From Bacillus suaedaesalsae (GTDB taxonomy: Bacteria > Bacillota > Bacilli > Bacillales > SA4): 64,000 nt of DNA. Below the pieces are notes generated by a model. It was not told the DNA's origin, made no database searches, and saw only the letters and a program-made list of their open reading frames with translations. Of the stretch, positions 1-9,029 are shown piece after piece. Both the position numbers and the translations under genes were made by a program. Numbering within the stretch: position 1 is the first letter of the stretch; each line of letters starts with the position of its first letter. The stretch lies in the NCBI RefSeq assembly GCF_016890225.1, contig NZ_JAFELM010000030.1, positions 62,001 through 126,000 on the forward strand. Direction: 5' to 3'.

Positions 1-406
1 CAATGATAGAAATATGGAGATTTTCAATTAGAGAACAAAATTGAGGAGATTCAAACCGTTCAGGGGCAATATAAATTAATTTGTATTCACCATTTCTAGC
101 AGATTCGATTCTAGCATATACCTCTTGCTGAGATAAAGAACTATTAATGAAAGTAGCCGATATCCCGATTGAAAGAAGACTATCTACCTGGTCCTTCATA
201 AGCGAGATCAAAGGTGAAATAACAATCGTAATGCCGTCCATCATAAGGGCAGGCACTTGATAACAAATAGACTTCCCACCTCCAGTCGGCATTAGAACAA
301 GTGAATTTCTACCTTCTAACACATTCTGAATTGCTGACGCCTGTCCATTTCGAAACGAATCATATCCATAATACTTCTTCAACAAACCTTCAGCCTCTTG
401 CATCAT
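1..406 (-). CDS. recQ: ATP-dependent DNA helicase RecQ, N-terminal part
   Basis: The minus strand reads into the window edge, so only about the first 135 residues are visible. They contain the RecQ Q-motif region (YYGYDSFRNGQ), the Walker A motif with a triple glycine (MPTGGGKSICYQ), motif Ia (ITIVISPLISLMKDQV) and the start of motif II surroundings (LIYIAPERF). RecQ is a 3'-5' helicase of recombinational repair. The start is ATG at 406 (a second ATG follows; an in-frame GTG lies at 409), with AGGAGGG just upstream. The C-terminal zinc and HRDC domains lie outside the window, so full-length or short RecQ (RecS/YpbC-like) cannot be decided. Confidence 0.9.
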   Translation of the reverse strand, partial: MMQEAEGLLKKYYGYDSFRNGQASAIQNVLEGRNSLVLMPTGGGKSICYQVPALMMDGITIVISPLISLMKDQVDSLLSIGISATFINSSLSQQEVYARIESARNGEYKLIYIAPERFESPQFCSLIENLHISII

Positions 407-513
407 CACAGAATCACTTCCCTCCTATAATACTAGTAATATAACTACTCTATTATAACAAAAAACTAGACAGAATTTGAGTGGAAAATCCCTTTGCTGG
501 ATTGATGCGGTAT

Positions 514-570
514 ACTTTAACGCATTAAAGCAATGGGGGACTGGCCCCCGTTACGTTAAAGTGGTAAAGT
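514..570. repeat. GGGGGAC-centred palindrome, copy 1
   Basis: Inverted repeat with a GGGGGACTGGCCCCC centre and arms built of ACTTTAACG-like sequence, between metG and recQ. It belongs to a seven-copy family in this window. The position downstream of metG suggests it also works as a terminator-like hairpin. Confidence 0.75.
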
Positions 571-575
571 CTATT

Positions 576-2204
576 TTATAATGCAAGCTTCTTTCGTTCT
601 GAATCGATAATAGATGGGTCTATTCTTTCAAACAGTACTTCCACGTCTCCAATAGTCGTGGAAGTTGTTTCTATATAGTTCCAACTTGTGTTCTCTTTCA
701 GTTGAAGGAACCCTTTTATTGTTTCTGCAGTAAATGGTAAAAAAGGAGATAGTAAATTTGATAAGTTGGCGATGATTTGTAGACAGGAATAAAGAGTTTG
801 CTCACACTGATTTCTATCCGTATTTATCGTAATCCATGGTTGTCGTTGATCAAAGTATCTGTTGGATTCACGTATGAATTCAAACACCTCTTGAAGCGCG
901 TTTTTGCAATCTCCGCGTTCAATTTTTTCACCAACTGTGTCATACAACTTTTCAATTCTACTTCTCTGAATATCATCAATATGACCAACTGGTATAGATC
1001 CGTCGAATACATTATTGATAAACTTTAGCGTTCGATTGACGAAGTTTCCAAATGCACCTAGTAGTTCACTATTGTTAGAATAAACAAATTCTCGCCATGA
1101 GAAATCAGCATCTTTTTTTTCGGGTGCATTGATTGTTAAAAAATAACGAATTGAATCCGGATGGAAATTCTCTAACAGCTCTGGAATCCATACTGCAAAA
1201 TTTTTACTTGTTGAGATTTTCTTCCTCTCAATTGTCAAATATTCATTTGAAATAATATGAGTTGGTAATCTATGTTCTCCTATTCCTTGAAGTATTGCCG
1301 GCCAAATAATTGTATGGAAAGGAATGTTGTCCTTACCGTGAACATAGTAAGCCTTACCTTCCACATTCCAAAATGAATCTAGTTTCTCATCAAATTTTTC
1401 ACTCCACTGTTTGGAAGCAGATAAGTAACCTGCAACTGCTTCAATCCATACATAAATCTTTTTATCTTCGTATCCTCCTACTGGAACTTGAACGCCAATT
1501 GGTAAATCCCTCGTTACTGCTCGATCATGTAAACCTTCTCTAATGTATCTATTAGATAAATGAATGGCATTTTCTCTCCATGCATTACTTGTTTCAGCAA
1601 TATCTACTAAATGTTGAAGTTGGTGTTGGAACGATGATAAACGAAAATATAAGTGCTGTGTCTCCCGTACTGACGGACTAGAACCACAAAGCTTACACGA
1701 TCGATTTATCAAATCTAACGGATCAAGTATCGTTGAACAATGATCACACTGATCTCCCCTTGCATCTTTGTGACAGACAGGACAAACTCCTTCAACATAC
1801 CGATCAGGCAAAAACTGTTCACAACAATCACAATATGACTGTTCCACATTTCTTGAATAAATATAACCTTTCTTAAAAAGCTCCAAAAACACAGTCTGAA
1901 CAACATGATGGTGCTCAATTTGGTCCGTTCTTGAGTAGTAATCAAAAGAGAAACCTAGTTTACGAAAACAAACCTCGAACTCTTCATGATATCGATTGGT
2001 TATCTCCTCAACTGCCTTTCCCTCTTGCCTCGCCCGCAGCGCAATGGGTGTTCCATTACAATCACTACCAGATACATATAACACATTCTCGCCTTTCAAA
2101 CGCAAATATCGAGCTATAATATCCCCTGGTAACAAACTTGAAATATGACCAACGTGAAGTGAACCATTCGCATATGGCCACGCTCCTCCAATAAAAATAC
2201 CCAT
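576..2204 (-). CDS. metG: Methionyl-tRNA synthetase, zinc-type, T-box controlled
   Basis: Class I aminoacyl-tRNA synthetase that charges tRNA-Met. Visible motifs are the HIGH-like signature HVGH near residues 17-20, a long zinc insertion with Cys pairs (CDCC, CPVC, CDHC, CKLC, about residues 125-175), and the KMSKS-like loop as KKISTSKNF near residue 330. Length is 542 residues, lacking the C-terminal EMAP/tRNA-binding domain found in the usual Bacillus MetS of about 660 residues. The four-Cys-pair zinc region is of the MetG1 (E. coli/archaeal-like) type rather than the usual Bacillus housekeeping type, so it may be a second, amino-acid-responsive copy. The T-box leader upstream carries an AUG specifier, which supports the assignment. 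Confidence 0.95.
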   Translation of the reverse strand: MGIFIGGAWPYANGSLHVGHISSLLPGDIIARYLRLKGENVLYVSGSDCNGTPIALRARQEGKAVEEITNRYHEEFEVCFRKLGFSFDYYSRTDQIEHHHVVQTVFLELFKKGYIYSRNVEQSYCDCCEQFLPDRYVEGVCPVCHKDARGDQCDHCSTILDPLDLINRSCKLCGSSPSVRETQHLYFRLSSFQHQLQHLVDIAETSNAWRENAIHLSNRYIREGLHDRAVTRDLPIGVQVPVGGYEDKKIYVWIEAVAGYLSASKQWSEKFDEKLDSFWNVEGKAYYVHGKDNIPFHTIIWPAILQGIGEHRLPTHIISNEYLTIERKKISTSKNFAVWIPELLENFHPDSIRYFLTINAPEKKDADFSWREFVYSNNSELLGAFGNFVNRTLKFINNVFDGSIPVGHIDDIQRSRIEKLYDTVGEKIERGDCKNALQEVFEFIRESNRYFDQRQPWITINTDRNQCEQTLYSCLQIIANLSNLLSPFLPFTAETIKGFLQLKENTSWNYIETTSTTIGDVEVLFERIDPSIIDSERKKLAL

Positions 2205-2224
2205 ACTAAATCTCCTCCTATTCG

Positions 2225-2280
2225 CTTTATCGCATTAACGTATCGGGGGCCAGTCTCCCACTTCACTAAAGTGCTAAAAT
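2225..2280. repeat. GGGGGAC-type palindrome, degenerate copy 2
   Basis: Imperfect relative of the GGGGGACAGGCCCCC family (centre GGGGGCCAGTCTCCC, arms cgcattaacg / cactaaagtg) between the T-box terminator and the metG start. Pairing is weaker than in the other copies, so it looks decayed. Confidence 0.5.
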
Positions 2281-2318
2281 GTCATTTTTCTGTATTCTCC
2301 TTCCCGTTGAAAATAAAA

Positions 2319-2356
2319 AACCCGCCCTTTAACACATTAATGTTAAAGGACGGGTT
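2319..2356 (-). terminator. T-box leader terminator
   Basis: Hairpin with arms ACCCGTCCTTTAACA and TGTTAAAGGGCGGGT followed by a T-run on the minus strand. Its 5' arm overlaps the region following the T-box sequence, as expected for the competing terminator. Confidence 0.88.
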
Positions 2357-2568
2357 TCACCGCGTTACCACCTTTATTTACTAATAGCTTGCACTATTAG
2401 CCTCAGCAGGTACGGAACTATTGTGTTCGATACCGTGGCAATGTTAACGGATGCCAACTCCCGTCACAGCCTACCTCCCTTTGGGACTCGGTGTGCAGCT
2501 CAAAGACCATTTTCTAACATGCGTTTCTTTGCTTCTTTTCAGCTACCGAAGCTCTCTGTAAAAGATCC
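2319..2568 (-). promoter_or_regulatory. T-box leader with AUG specifier upstream of metG
   Basis: On the minus strand the leader shows a Stem I start (AGAGAGC), a GGTAGCTG element, a specifier region GAAAATGGTC with ATG at 2510-2508, the T-box AAGGTGGTAACGCGG at about 2374-2360, and then a terminator hairpin. T-boxes read uncharged tRNA; the ATG specifier fits methionine and the downstream metG. Uncharged tRNA-Met should stabilise the antiterminator and allow read-through. The sequence layout matches the family strongly. Confidence 0.93.
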
Positions 2569-2573
2569 ATCAT

Positions 2574-2603
2574 ATTATACTTTTCTCATCATCGCTTTTT
2601 CAA
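2574..2603 (-). promoter_or_regulatory. Sigma-A promoter of the metG T-box transcript
   Basis: Minus-strand TTGAAA (2603-2598) and TATAAT (2579-2574) are separated by 18 bp, placing the start just upstream of Stem I of the T-box leader. Confidence 0.7.
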
Positions 2604-2862
2604 CATTTTGTCAGAAACCTCACGCAAAATCAATACCTTTTTATTTTTTCTGATTAACAGTCAGTCCTATTTCATAAGCATGGAACTAGTATAAATACTC
2701 ATATTTCGATAATATTTCCCGAGAAATGTCGATTATTGAGATGGAGATTATAACATCCTCTAACTACCAATCTTCTAATTTATCAACATAATAATTCCTC
2801 GCACATTGTAAAGTATTCACATTCTATCTTTTGGAAATAATAGTACAAAAGGAGATGAGAGT

Positions 2863-3135
2863 ATGATTCATAAACCTTATAAAATAGTAAATGTTGAAGA
2901 GGATGGTAACACCGTAACAATAACGTACATGAGTAATGATGATCCTATACCTTATTCGTTATTTCAGTGTACTTTTAAAAACGATGAAGATCAGGTTGTC
3001 ATTAATGAATTGTTGCATTATTGTATGAAAACAGAGAACTTCCTCGATATAAAGGGGCTATATTCCTCAAGTTTCGAACAGTCACTAGTTCAATCGTTAC
3101 AAGAGGAAATAGTGAATCAAGCTGATATTAGTTAA
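2863..3135 (+). CDS. Hypothetical protein, 90 aa
   Basis: Good ribosome binding site (AAAGGAGATG) six to seven bases before the ATG. The product is acidic, without signal peptide or membrane segment, and begins with a likely beta-rich stretch (YKIVNVEEDGNTVTITYMS). I do not recognise the family. It stands alone, divergent from the T-box-metG unit. Confidence 0.7.
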   Translation: MIHKPYKIVNVEEDGNTVTITYMSNDDPIPYSLFQCTFKNDEDQVVINELLHYCMKTENFLDIKGLYSSSFEQSLVQSLQEEIVNQADIS

Positions 3136-3216
3136 ATCGTTTGATATATTCGTATTAAACTCTAGTATTCTCTCTTAACAAACTGTAATATTGTGGTAAT
3201 AAGGGAGGCGTATATC

Positions 3217-4059
3217 ATGAATGACCAACAACTCAAAATGTACTTATCAAACTTGGTTCAGAATAATAAAGATATAGAAAAGGAACAAAGTCACACGGTT
3301 TTAAAAGCTATGTTAGAATATATCGGAACTCCAGATAGTGAATTGCGAGATAAGCTTATTTATCGTACATTCTTCTTTTCTATTACTAAAGGAATTTTTA
3401 CCGTTGAACAGTTGAAAGCAACGCTTGACACTGTCCTTAGCAAGGATTACTTATTTTATGAAGTAGGCTCCGCAGAAAACGACACTGTTTTCACAAGATC
3501 TTTCTCTAGTCTTGTAATTGCTGTTATTCTTCATCATAATTTAACACATTCTTTTTTAGATGCATCTACCATAATAAAAATTAAAGATGCTCTCATTAAA
3601 TATACAGAGAGTGAGTGTGATGTGAGAGGCTACGTCCATGATAAGGGATGGGCACATAGTGTTGCTCATGTAGCCGATGCCATTGATGAACTAGCAAAGC
3701 ATTCACAACTTTCATATGACGATTTTGTAAAGTTATTCAAAGTAGTATTAACAAAGGCGATCTATCAAGCTACTGTTTATCAAAGTGACGAATCCGAACG
3801 CTTAGTAACCGCTGCAGTCACGATTCTACCAAGCCTTGATAACGACACAATTCTTAGCCTAATCCATGAAATTCAAATCAAGGTTGTGGATGAATACAGA
3901 ACACTACCTTCAGATTTAGGATTCAACCAAACTATTAATTGGAAGCAGTTTTTAACAGCACTGTACTTCCGACTAAATAAGTTAGAATTGTCTCCAAATA
4001 TTCTAGCTACAGTGGAAAAATACATATATGAATTAACTAAACCTTATTATCACAATTGA
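3217..4059 (+). CDS. DUF2785 family protein
   Basis: All-alpha soluble protein of 280 residues. The central stretch with RGYVHDKGWAHSVAHVAD is the characteristic core of the DUF2785 family, whose function is unknown. ATG 3217 is preferred over the in-frame GTG at 3193 because AAGGGAGGCG sits 6-7 bases ahead of it. No membrane segments. The next gene converges, with a palindromic repeat between the two stops. Confidence 0.85.
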   Translation: MNDQQLKMYLSNLVQNNKDIEKEQSHTVLKAMLEYIGTPDSELRDKLIYRTFFFSITKGIFTVEQLKATLDTVLSKDYLFYEVGSAENDTVFTRSFSSLVIAVILHHNLTHSFLDASTIIKIKDALIKYTESECDVRGYVHDKGWAHSVAHVADAIDELAKHSQLSYDDFVKLFKVVLTKAIYQATVYQSDESERLVTAAVTILPSLDNDTILSLIHEIQIKVVDEYRTLPSDLGFNQTINWKQFLTALYFRLNKLELSPNILATVEKYIYELTKPYYHN

Positions 4060-4070
4060 ACCACAAGTTT

Positions 4071-4129
4071 CACTTTAACACATTAACGCATCGGGGGACA
4101 GGCCCCCAATGCGTTAATGTGTTAAAGTG
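4071..4129. repeat. GGGGGACAGGCCCCC palindrome, copy 3
   Basis: Nearly perfect long palindrome: CACTTTAACACATTAACGCA, GGGGGACAGGCCCCC centre, and the complementary arm. It lies exactly between two convergent genes and is likely used as a bidirectional terminator. Confidence 0.85.
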
Positions 4130-4131
4130 TA

Positions 4132-5487
4132 CTATCCTTTTACTGAAACAACTTTTTGTTCAAGTACTGGATTATTGGTCTCTGCTAGTTCAGGCGCATC
4201 AATTGCGTCTGGTAGTTCGTGGTCAAGGCGTCTTATTCTTGGGTGTGCGTAGTAAGCTACTCCAGTGATTAGCCAAAGGATTCCTAGTGTGAAGAAAAGA
4301 AGTCCAATTCCCCTTCCCTCTCCTACACCTAAAATTAAACCAAGGTTAGTAGAAAGAAGCCCGTTTTCACTCATTAATGGACTGAAAATTTTCTCTGTTA
4401 CGGGTCCAGCTGTCAAATAAGCGATTGGAGACAACGATAACCCTACCATTCTTCTTAGTGCAAATACTCTTCCTTGTACATTTGCATGCACTTTTCGTTG
4501 CCAGATTTCTTGCACTGCCGCATTTCCGAATGGGATAAGTGCTAGTGTGATGAACATCCCGATTGTAATCACAACAATTGAAGACGATAAGCCCATAATA
4601 CTTAGCCCGATAGCACTCAGCATACCGAACAATAAAAATTGTTTCATTTTATCCTTCATGCCACCCCAAATACTTAAAAGCACTCCTCCTAATAACATTC
4701 CTCCACCACTAATCGAAATGACTATTCCTAAAGCCTTTTCATCACTTAACATTAAGATCAACGGCTGAATTAACACATTCAAGTACCCTAATAAAAAATT
4801 GACAAAAGCAAAGTAAAATAATAACCCTACTAAGGCCGGGCGCTCTTTTATATAAGTCCACCCTTTTAACGCTTCCTTTACAAATTTTGATTTTATTGCG
4901 GTAGTTTCTTTTGCTAACTCAGGGAACTTAATAACTATTAATGTTCCAACAGCAATAATAAACGTAAATAAATCGAGCATTATTATGCCTTCTAATCCTA
5001 TAATTCCAAGTAATAACCCGGCAGATATGGGTGCAATGAGCATTGATAATGAATCCGCCATTTGAACCATGCCATTTGCTCTTCCTAACTGCTTTTTTGG
5101 AACTAATAACGCAACGGTCGATTGATAGGCTGGAAGCTGAAACGAGCTGCTGAAGGAAGCAATTGCAGAAGTTAAAAAGATATGCCAAACCTCCAAGACA
5201 TCGAACATTAATAAAAGCAATATAACAAGTGTGCTTATTCCAGCGATCACATCCGCAATGATCATAATGTACTTTCGTTTCCACTTATCGACTACATACC
5301 CTGCAAACGGTGCAGCCAATACCCCTGGTACAACAGCAGCCATAATGATAAAAGAAAACAGCGTTACAGAACCCGTTTCTTGGAATACCCAAACACCTAA
5401 TGCAAATCCAGTTAGCCCTGATCCAACAACCGATGCTAACTGTCCGAACCATAAAATAGAAAATGTTTTAAAGCTTTGCTTAGCCAT
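4132..5487 (-). CDS. MFS efflux transporter (MFS_3 type)
   Basis: Twelve-helix major facilitator of 451 residues. The N-terminus (FSILWFGQLASVVGSGLTGF) and the loop AGYVVDKWKRKYIMIIAD between helices 2 and 3 are typical of the EntS/MefA-like MFS_3 group of drug or siderophore exporters. ATG has GGAGGAGTGAC upstream. It lies 10 bp downstream of an ArsR-type regulator in the same direction, so the two form an operon and the regulator probably responds to a substrate of the pump. The substrate cannot be inferred from sequence. Confidence 0.88.
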   Translation of the reverse strand: MAKQSFKTFSILWFGQLASVVGSGLTGFALGVWVFQETGSVTLFSFIIMAAVVPGVLAAPFAGYVVDKWKRKYIMIIADVIAGISTLVILLLLMFDVLEVWHIFLTSAIASFSSSFQLPAYQSTVALLVPKKQLGRANGMVQMADSLSMLIAPISAGLLLGIIGLEGIIMLDLFTFIIAVGTLIVIKFPELAKETTAIKSKFVKEALKGWTYIKERPALVGLLFYFAFVNFLLGYLNVLIQPLILMLSDEKALGIVISISGGGMLLGGVLLSIWGGMKDKMKQFLLFGMLSAIGLSIMGLSSSIVVITIGMFITLALIPFGNAAVQEIWQRKVHANVQGRVFALRRMVGLSLSPIAYLTAGPVTEKIFSPLMSENGLLSTNLGLILGVGEGRGIGLLFFTLGILWLITGVAYYAHPRIRRLDHELPDAIDAPELAETNNPVLEQKVVSVKG

Positions 5488-5497
5488 GTCACTCCTC

Positions 5498-6076
5498 CTA
5501 CTCTATAACTTCATATAAAGATACGAGCAAACCGAGTTCCTTTTTTTCTGGGTCTTTGCAAGAGTTCGAAAGACGATTATTCCATTTCTCGCTTAATTCT
5601 TTCAGTTCACGATATAATTCAACTCTCTCTTCTTCAGACATGTACTTACTCATCTGAAAAAATAATGGTCGTGAGTTATTCTGATCATTATGAGCATGTT
5701 CAAACGCCTTTAAAAAGCTAATTTTAAACTCTTTCAACGTATTGTTAATAATTTGACTTTGCTCGTGTAGTAAATGAATTCCTTCACCTTCTATGCGTGA
5801 AAGACGAATTCGTATGTCTTTTGCAATTGGCAAATAATATTTCTCTACAATCCCTGCATTCTCTCTCGTTTCCGTTAAGACTAATAATCCAACTTTAACT
5901 AACTCTCGAACATGGTAATGCACCTTTGAGGCAGACATTTCAAGTTGGTCTGCTATTTGCTTTGCGGTTCTCGATTTATCATCATGGAACAAGCTTAGTA
6001 TTTTCATTCTTAAATCGTTAGAAAGTACTTTGGCTTGTTCAAAGGTTGTTACTTCATAATAGTTAAGCTGTTCCAT
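5498..6076 (-). CDS. ArsR-like winged-helix transcriptional regulator
   Basis: Product of 192 residues with an N-terminal winged helix: SNDLRMKILSLFHDD, then the recognition region RTAKQIADQLEMSASKVHYHVRELVKVGLL. The C-terminal half is a helical domain with no obvious metal-binding Cys cluster. ATG 6076 is chosen over a TTG at 6097 because AGAGGTGAG lies directly before it. Located just upstream of the MFS pump, it is most likely its local regulator. Confidence 0.85.
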   Translation of the reverse strand: MEQLNYYEVTTFEQAKVLSNDLRMKILSLFHDDKSRTAKQIADQLEMSASKVHYHVRELVKVGLLVLTETRENAGIVEKYYLPIAKDIRIRLSRIEGEGIHLLHEQSQIINNTLKEFKISFLKAFEHAHNDQNNSRPLFFQMSKYMSEEERVELYRELKELSEKWNNRLSNSCKDPEKKELGLLVSLYEVIE

Positions 6077-6202
6077 CCTACTCACCTCTTTGTTCAAACT
6101 TTCTTTATCATTCAGGAAAATTTGAATGGTCTATTTTCCTTGATTATATTACCTTATGGAAAATTTTACAACTATTTTCTGTAAAAATTTACAATTTAAC
6201 AA

Positions 6203-6240
6203 TAAGAAAAAACCGTTCTTGAAATTAGAACGGTTTAAAC
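6203..6240 (-). terminator. Rho-independent terminator after peptidase E gene
   Basis: Hairpin AAACCGTTCT / AGAACGGTTT followed by TTTTTTCTT on the minus strand. It separates the peptidase gene from the regulator-pump operon. Confidence 0.8.
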
Positions 6241-6254
6241 TATGTAGATCTACG

Positions 6255-6405
6255 TATCACATTGTTTCTATTAATCAATTTCGTACATATATATTAGAAC
6301 AACAATGATTAAACATTCATAGCTGAGATGAAAAGATGCCTTTTGAAACCCGTGTCTATAGACTTTTTATATAGACATCAAACAATGCGAAAACAGCTAA
6401 ACCTA
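6255..6405 (+). repeat. Dispersed ~150-bp repeat, copy A
   Basis: Shares ordered blocks with 7683-7840: TTGTTTCTATTAATC, AACATTCATA, CCGTGT(C/T)TATAGACTT, AAACAAT and TGCGAAAACAGC. The intergenic stretch 6077-6408 otherwise holds only the terminator at 6203-6240. Confidence 0.45.
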
Positions 6406-6408
6406 TCA

Positions 6409-7125
6409 TTACTTTATTCCCAGATACTCTACTTGAAGTGGAGTTTCAACAATTTGATTTCCTATTTTTCTCACATCATAGGCTCTTGCATTTGGTCTAG
6501 AGCTTACAATTTTGAATATGTTTTCGTTTACAAAATGAACTCCTACACCGTCATCTACGCCAATTCCGTCTATAATTCTATTGTTCAACATTAATTGATG
6601 GTACCTTGGTCGTCTATCGATTTCACCATCATAATGAGGAGCATTACTTCCTTTAAGTATTCCCAGACATGTTAGTTCTCTTAAACTCCCGGGATAAGAG
6701 TCTGTTAGACCTTCTTCAAACCAGCAAATAGAACCTGCACTCAGTCCTGTGAGTATAACGCCTGCTTTATAAGCCTTTTTCATCATTTCATCAAGACCCC
6801 ATTCGCGCCAAAGAGCTAGAAGATTTTTCGTATTTCCTCCTCCTACATAGATAATATCCATGCTTAACACATAGTTTTCTAGATTTTCATCCGGCAATTT
6901 ATAGACCGATAAATGAAACGGATCGCACTCTTCCTTTCCAAAAAACTGATAAAACCGATTTATGTACCCGTCTGCATCACCGGTAGCCGTCGGAACAAAA
7001 CAAATTCTCGGTCTCTCTTTATTTACAAGACTCAAAATATACCGATCTAATAATGGGTTATCAGGTTCCATCGAAAACCCTCCACCACCCATTGCAAAAA
7101 TCTGCCTCTTTATACAACTCTCCAT
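6409..7125 (-). CDS. Peptidase E-like S51 family protein
   Basis: 238 residues with the S51 nucleophile elbow GLSAGSICWF, the preceding YVGGGNT glycine loop and the downstream HYDGE segment, which matches alpha-aspartyl dipeptidase/cyanophycinase-like serine hydrolases (B. subtilis YgaJ type). No signal peptide, so cytoplasmic. ATG 7125 is chosen because GGGAGAG precedes it by six bases; an in-frame start at 7143 lacks such spacing. The exact substrate is not predictable. Confidence 0.85.
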   Translation of the reverse strand: MESCIKRQIFAMGGGGFSMEPDNPLLDRYILSLVNKERPRICFVPTATGDADGYINRFYQFFGKEECDPFHLSVYKLPDENLENYVLSMDIIYVGGGNTKNLLALWREWGLDEMMKKAYKAGVILTGLSAGSICWFEEGLTDSYPGSLRELTCLGILKGSNAPHYDGEIDRRPRYHQLMLNNRIIDGIGVDDGVGVHFVNENIFKIVSSRPNARAYDVRKIGNQIVETPLQVEYLGIK

Positions 7126-7197
7126 CACAATCTCTCCCAACACTGTTTTCCTATATTTTACAACATTTCTAAATTAATGGAATAGAATCACTTTTAC

Positions 7198-7245
7198 ACT
7201 TTAAAGGAGTGGGGGACAGGCCCCCACTCCTTTAAAGCGTTAAAC
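7198..7245. repeat. GGGGGACAGGCCCCC palindrome, copy 4
   Basis: CACTTTAAAGGAGT, GGGGGACAGGCCCCC centre, ACTCCTTTAAAG arm. Follows the small YjcZ-type gene on the minus strand. Confidence 0.8.
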
Positions 7246-7250
7246 TGTTA

Positions 7251-7379
7251 TTAGCACCATGCTGCTCCAACGATGATTAGAAGGATGAATAGTACTACTA
7301 TTAGTACAAATCCATTACCTCCACCTGAAACCGGTGATGTGTAGCCATAACTTGGGTAACCACAATGTCCGTAGTTCAT
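7251..7379 (-). CDS. YjcZ family sporulation peptide
   Basis: 42-residue peptide: a Gly/Tyr-rich head (MNYGHCGYPSYGY) and one hydrophobic helix ending GFVLIVVLFILLIIVGAAW-Cys. This is the pattern of the YjcZ family of sporulation membrane peptides. AGGAGATGAC precedes ATG. A second family member follows upstream at 7448-7537. Confidence 0.88.
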   Translation of the reverse strand: MNYGHCGYPSYGYTSPVSGGGNGFVLIVVLFILLIIVGAAWC

Positions 7380-7447
7380 AAAACGTCATCTCCTCTTTTA
7401 TTTTTACTTTCTTCTTTCTCTTGCCATTTTTTATTCACGAATGAATA

Positions 7448-7537
7448 TTAGTATCCAACATATGCAGATCCTACAATAATTAATAGGATGAACAACACAA
7501 CGATTAACGCAAATCCATTAGAATAACCTCCGCTCAT
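7448..7537 (-). CDS. YjcZ family sporulation peptide, short
   Basis: 29-residue peptide starting MSGGYSNGFALIVVLFILL with a single membrane helix and an aromatic tail. AGGAGGTGTAACC precedes the ATG. Its helix is nearly identical to that of the neighbouring 42-residue peptide, so the two are tandem paralogues. Confidence 0.88.
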   Translation of the reverse strand: MSGGYSNGFALIVVLFILLIIVGSAYVGY

Positions 7538-7682
7538 GGTTACACCTCCTTAATCGCCTTTCAAAACTAGACTATTCATCAAGTACTCATAATGGAAGGG
7601 CAAATACCTACTTCATCTCATTTTAGAGCACATTGGCAATTAGAAAGATTCATGCATATTCTCTATTACTAAGGTTCTTTTC

Positions 7683-7840
7683 GTAAACGTTGTTTCTATT
7701 AATCTAATTTAGGGGCTTCTTTATATAATCATGAAGGTTTTTAGCCTTAACAAAAAGATTCTCCAAAACATTCATAAACTCCGTGTTTATAGACTTGTCC
7801 GTTAAACAATAAACTCTGCGAAAACAGCCATTAACAAAAG
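7683..7840 (+). repeat. Dispersed ~150-bp repeat, copy B
   Basis: Second copy of the repeat seen at 6255-6405, with shared blocks TTGTTTCTATTAATC, CCGTGTTTATAGACTTG and CTGCGAAAACAGCC. It fills most of the gene-free stretch 7538-7855 and ends just before the methyltransferase ribosome binding site. Confidence 0.45.
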
Positions 7841-7855
7841 CAAAGGAGCTATCAA

Positions 7856-8572
7856 ATGTCATATTCATATACTGATTTATTAGCTTTATTAGGTATCGGT
7901 GGTGCACATCCAGGAGGATTAGCGTTAACACGAGCTATTTTTGAGGAGCTTCAAATTAGTGAGGATACCTGTATATTAGAAGTTGGCTGTGGAACTGGGC
8001 AAACAACCGGCTTTATTATTTCCAATTATCCTTGTAGTTTACATGCTATAGATGCCCATCCAACCATGATTCAAAAAGCAACAAAAAGGCTAAATCAACA
8101 CAAGTATCCTGTTACTATTTTGGAAGCGAATGTTGAAAAAATCCCTTATAAAGCTCAAATGTTTGATATTGTACTTTCGGAATCAGTAACTGTTTTCACT
8201 AATATAAATAAGACTATTCCCGAATATTATCGCGTATTAAGAAATGGTGGGTCATTAATCCTCATTGAAATGACAGAAATTCATCCATTTGATGAAAACG
8301 AGAAAAAAGAGTTAATCCAATTTTATGGAATAAAACAATTATTAAATGAACAACAATGGGAGGAACAATTTAGAAGCGCTGGTTTCCAAGAGATACAAAC
8401 TATTCATGTTTCCGAAGAACATTTCGTTAATCTTGAAGAAGATTTTTCAGAGTTTGATATGAGTGAAGACATTGAACCTAAACTATTTAACAAGTTAGAA
8501 AATCATGAAGCATTAACTCTCAAATATAAAGAGAAATTGGGTTTTCGTGTATTTATTTGTAAAAAGAACTAA
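7856..8572 (+). CDS. Class I SAM-dependent methyltransferase
   Basis: 238 residues with motif I LEVGCGTGQTTG near residue 41, an acidic residue for the ribose (AIDAHPTMIQKA), and a motif IV region FDIVLSESVTVFTN. This is the Methyltransf_11/25 fold. The C-terminal part probably makes the substrate pocket. AAGGAGC precedes ATG. Nothing nearby indicates the acceptor molecule. Confidence 0.88.
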   Translation: MSYSYTDLLALLGIGGAHPGGLALTRAIFEELQISEDTCILEVGCGTGQTTGFIISNYPCSLHAIDAHPTMIQKATKRLNQHKYPVTILEANVEKIPYKAQMFDIVLSESVTVFTNINKTIPEYYRVLRNGGSLILIEMTEIHPFDENEKKELIQFYGIKQLLNEQQWEEQFRSAGFQEIQTIHVSEEHFVNLEEDFSEFDMSEDIEPKLFNKLENHEALTLKYKEKLGFRVFICKKN

Positions 8573-8647
8573 TATGGACAAATGTACAATCTCCTCCATT
8601 CTTATCCTCATATTCTATTACGTACTAGAAAAGAGGAGGAATGAAAC

Positions 8648-8899
8648 TTGTCTCAAAATATGTATGGATTATGCTGTCAGTATCAAGGAAAAGTCGTTAG
8701 AATTCGTGAACACAACGGGCGCGAACATATTGGGCGTATTACAAGAGTATCTCCAAATCGTGTATATATTGAATCAAATGGACCAAGAGGCGGCTTTGGA
8801 TATGGATTTTATGGTGGGGGCTACTACAGGGGCTATGGATATTCTCTAGCACTTGGTGCAATTGCAGGTATTGCTCTAGCAGGACTTTTCTTTTGGTAA
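8648..8899 (+). CDS. Gly/Tyr-rich small membrane protein with Sm-like barrel
   Basis: 83 residues starting at TTG with AGGAGG placed 9-10 bases before it; an ATG at 8641 in another frame gives only a short peptide. The first half (YQGKVVRIREHNGREHIGRI, then RVSPNRVYIE) has the strand pattern of a small Sm-like beta barrel. A Gly/Tyr-rich linker and a C-terminal helix (ALGAIAGIALAGLFFW) follow. Similar small proteins occur in Bacillus sporulation contexts; the function is unknown. Confidence 0.78.
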   Translation: MSQNMYGLCCQYQGKVVRIREHNGREHIGRITRVSPNRVYIESNGPRGGFGYGFYGGGYYRGYGYSLALGAIAGIALAGLFFW

Positions 8900-8914
8900 G
8901 ATCATAACTAAATC

Positions 8915-8971
8915 ACTTTATCGAATTAACGCGATGGGGGCCTGTCCCCCATCGCGTTAATTCGATAAAGT
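8915..8971. repeat. GGGGGCCTGTCCCCC palindrome, copy 5
   Basis: Perfect palindrome of about 57 bases: ACTTTATCGAATTAACGCGA arm, GGGGGCCTGTCCCCC centre, complementary arm. This is the centre seen in reverse orientation relative to copies 3, 4 and 7. Confidence 0.85.
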
Positions 8972-9029
8972 TTTTCTATTATTTTCCACATTTTTCTCAT
9001 ACAATCTATAAAAAGGGGGATATTTCCAA

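Noticed and set aside
8547-8849. Open frame overlapping the methyltransferase end and the small Gly-rich gene
   Set aside because: It is out of frame with the well-supported TTG-started gene at 8648 and has no ribosome site.
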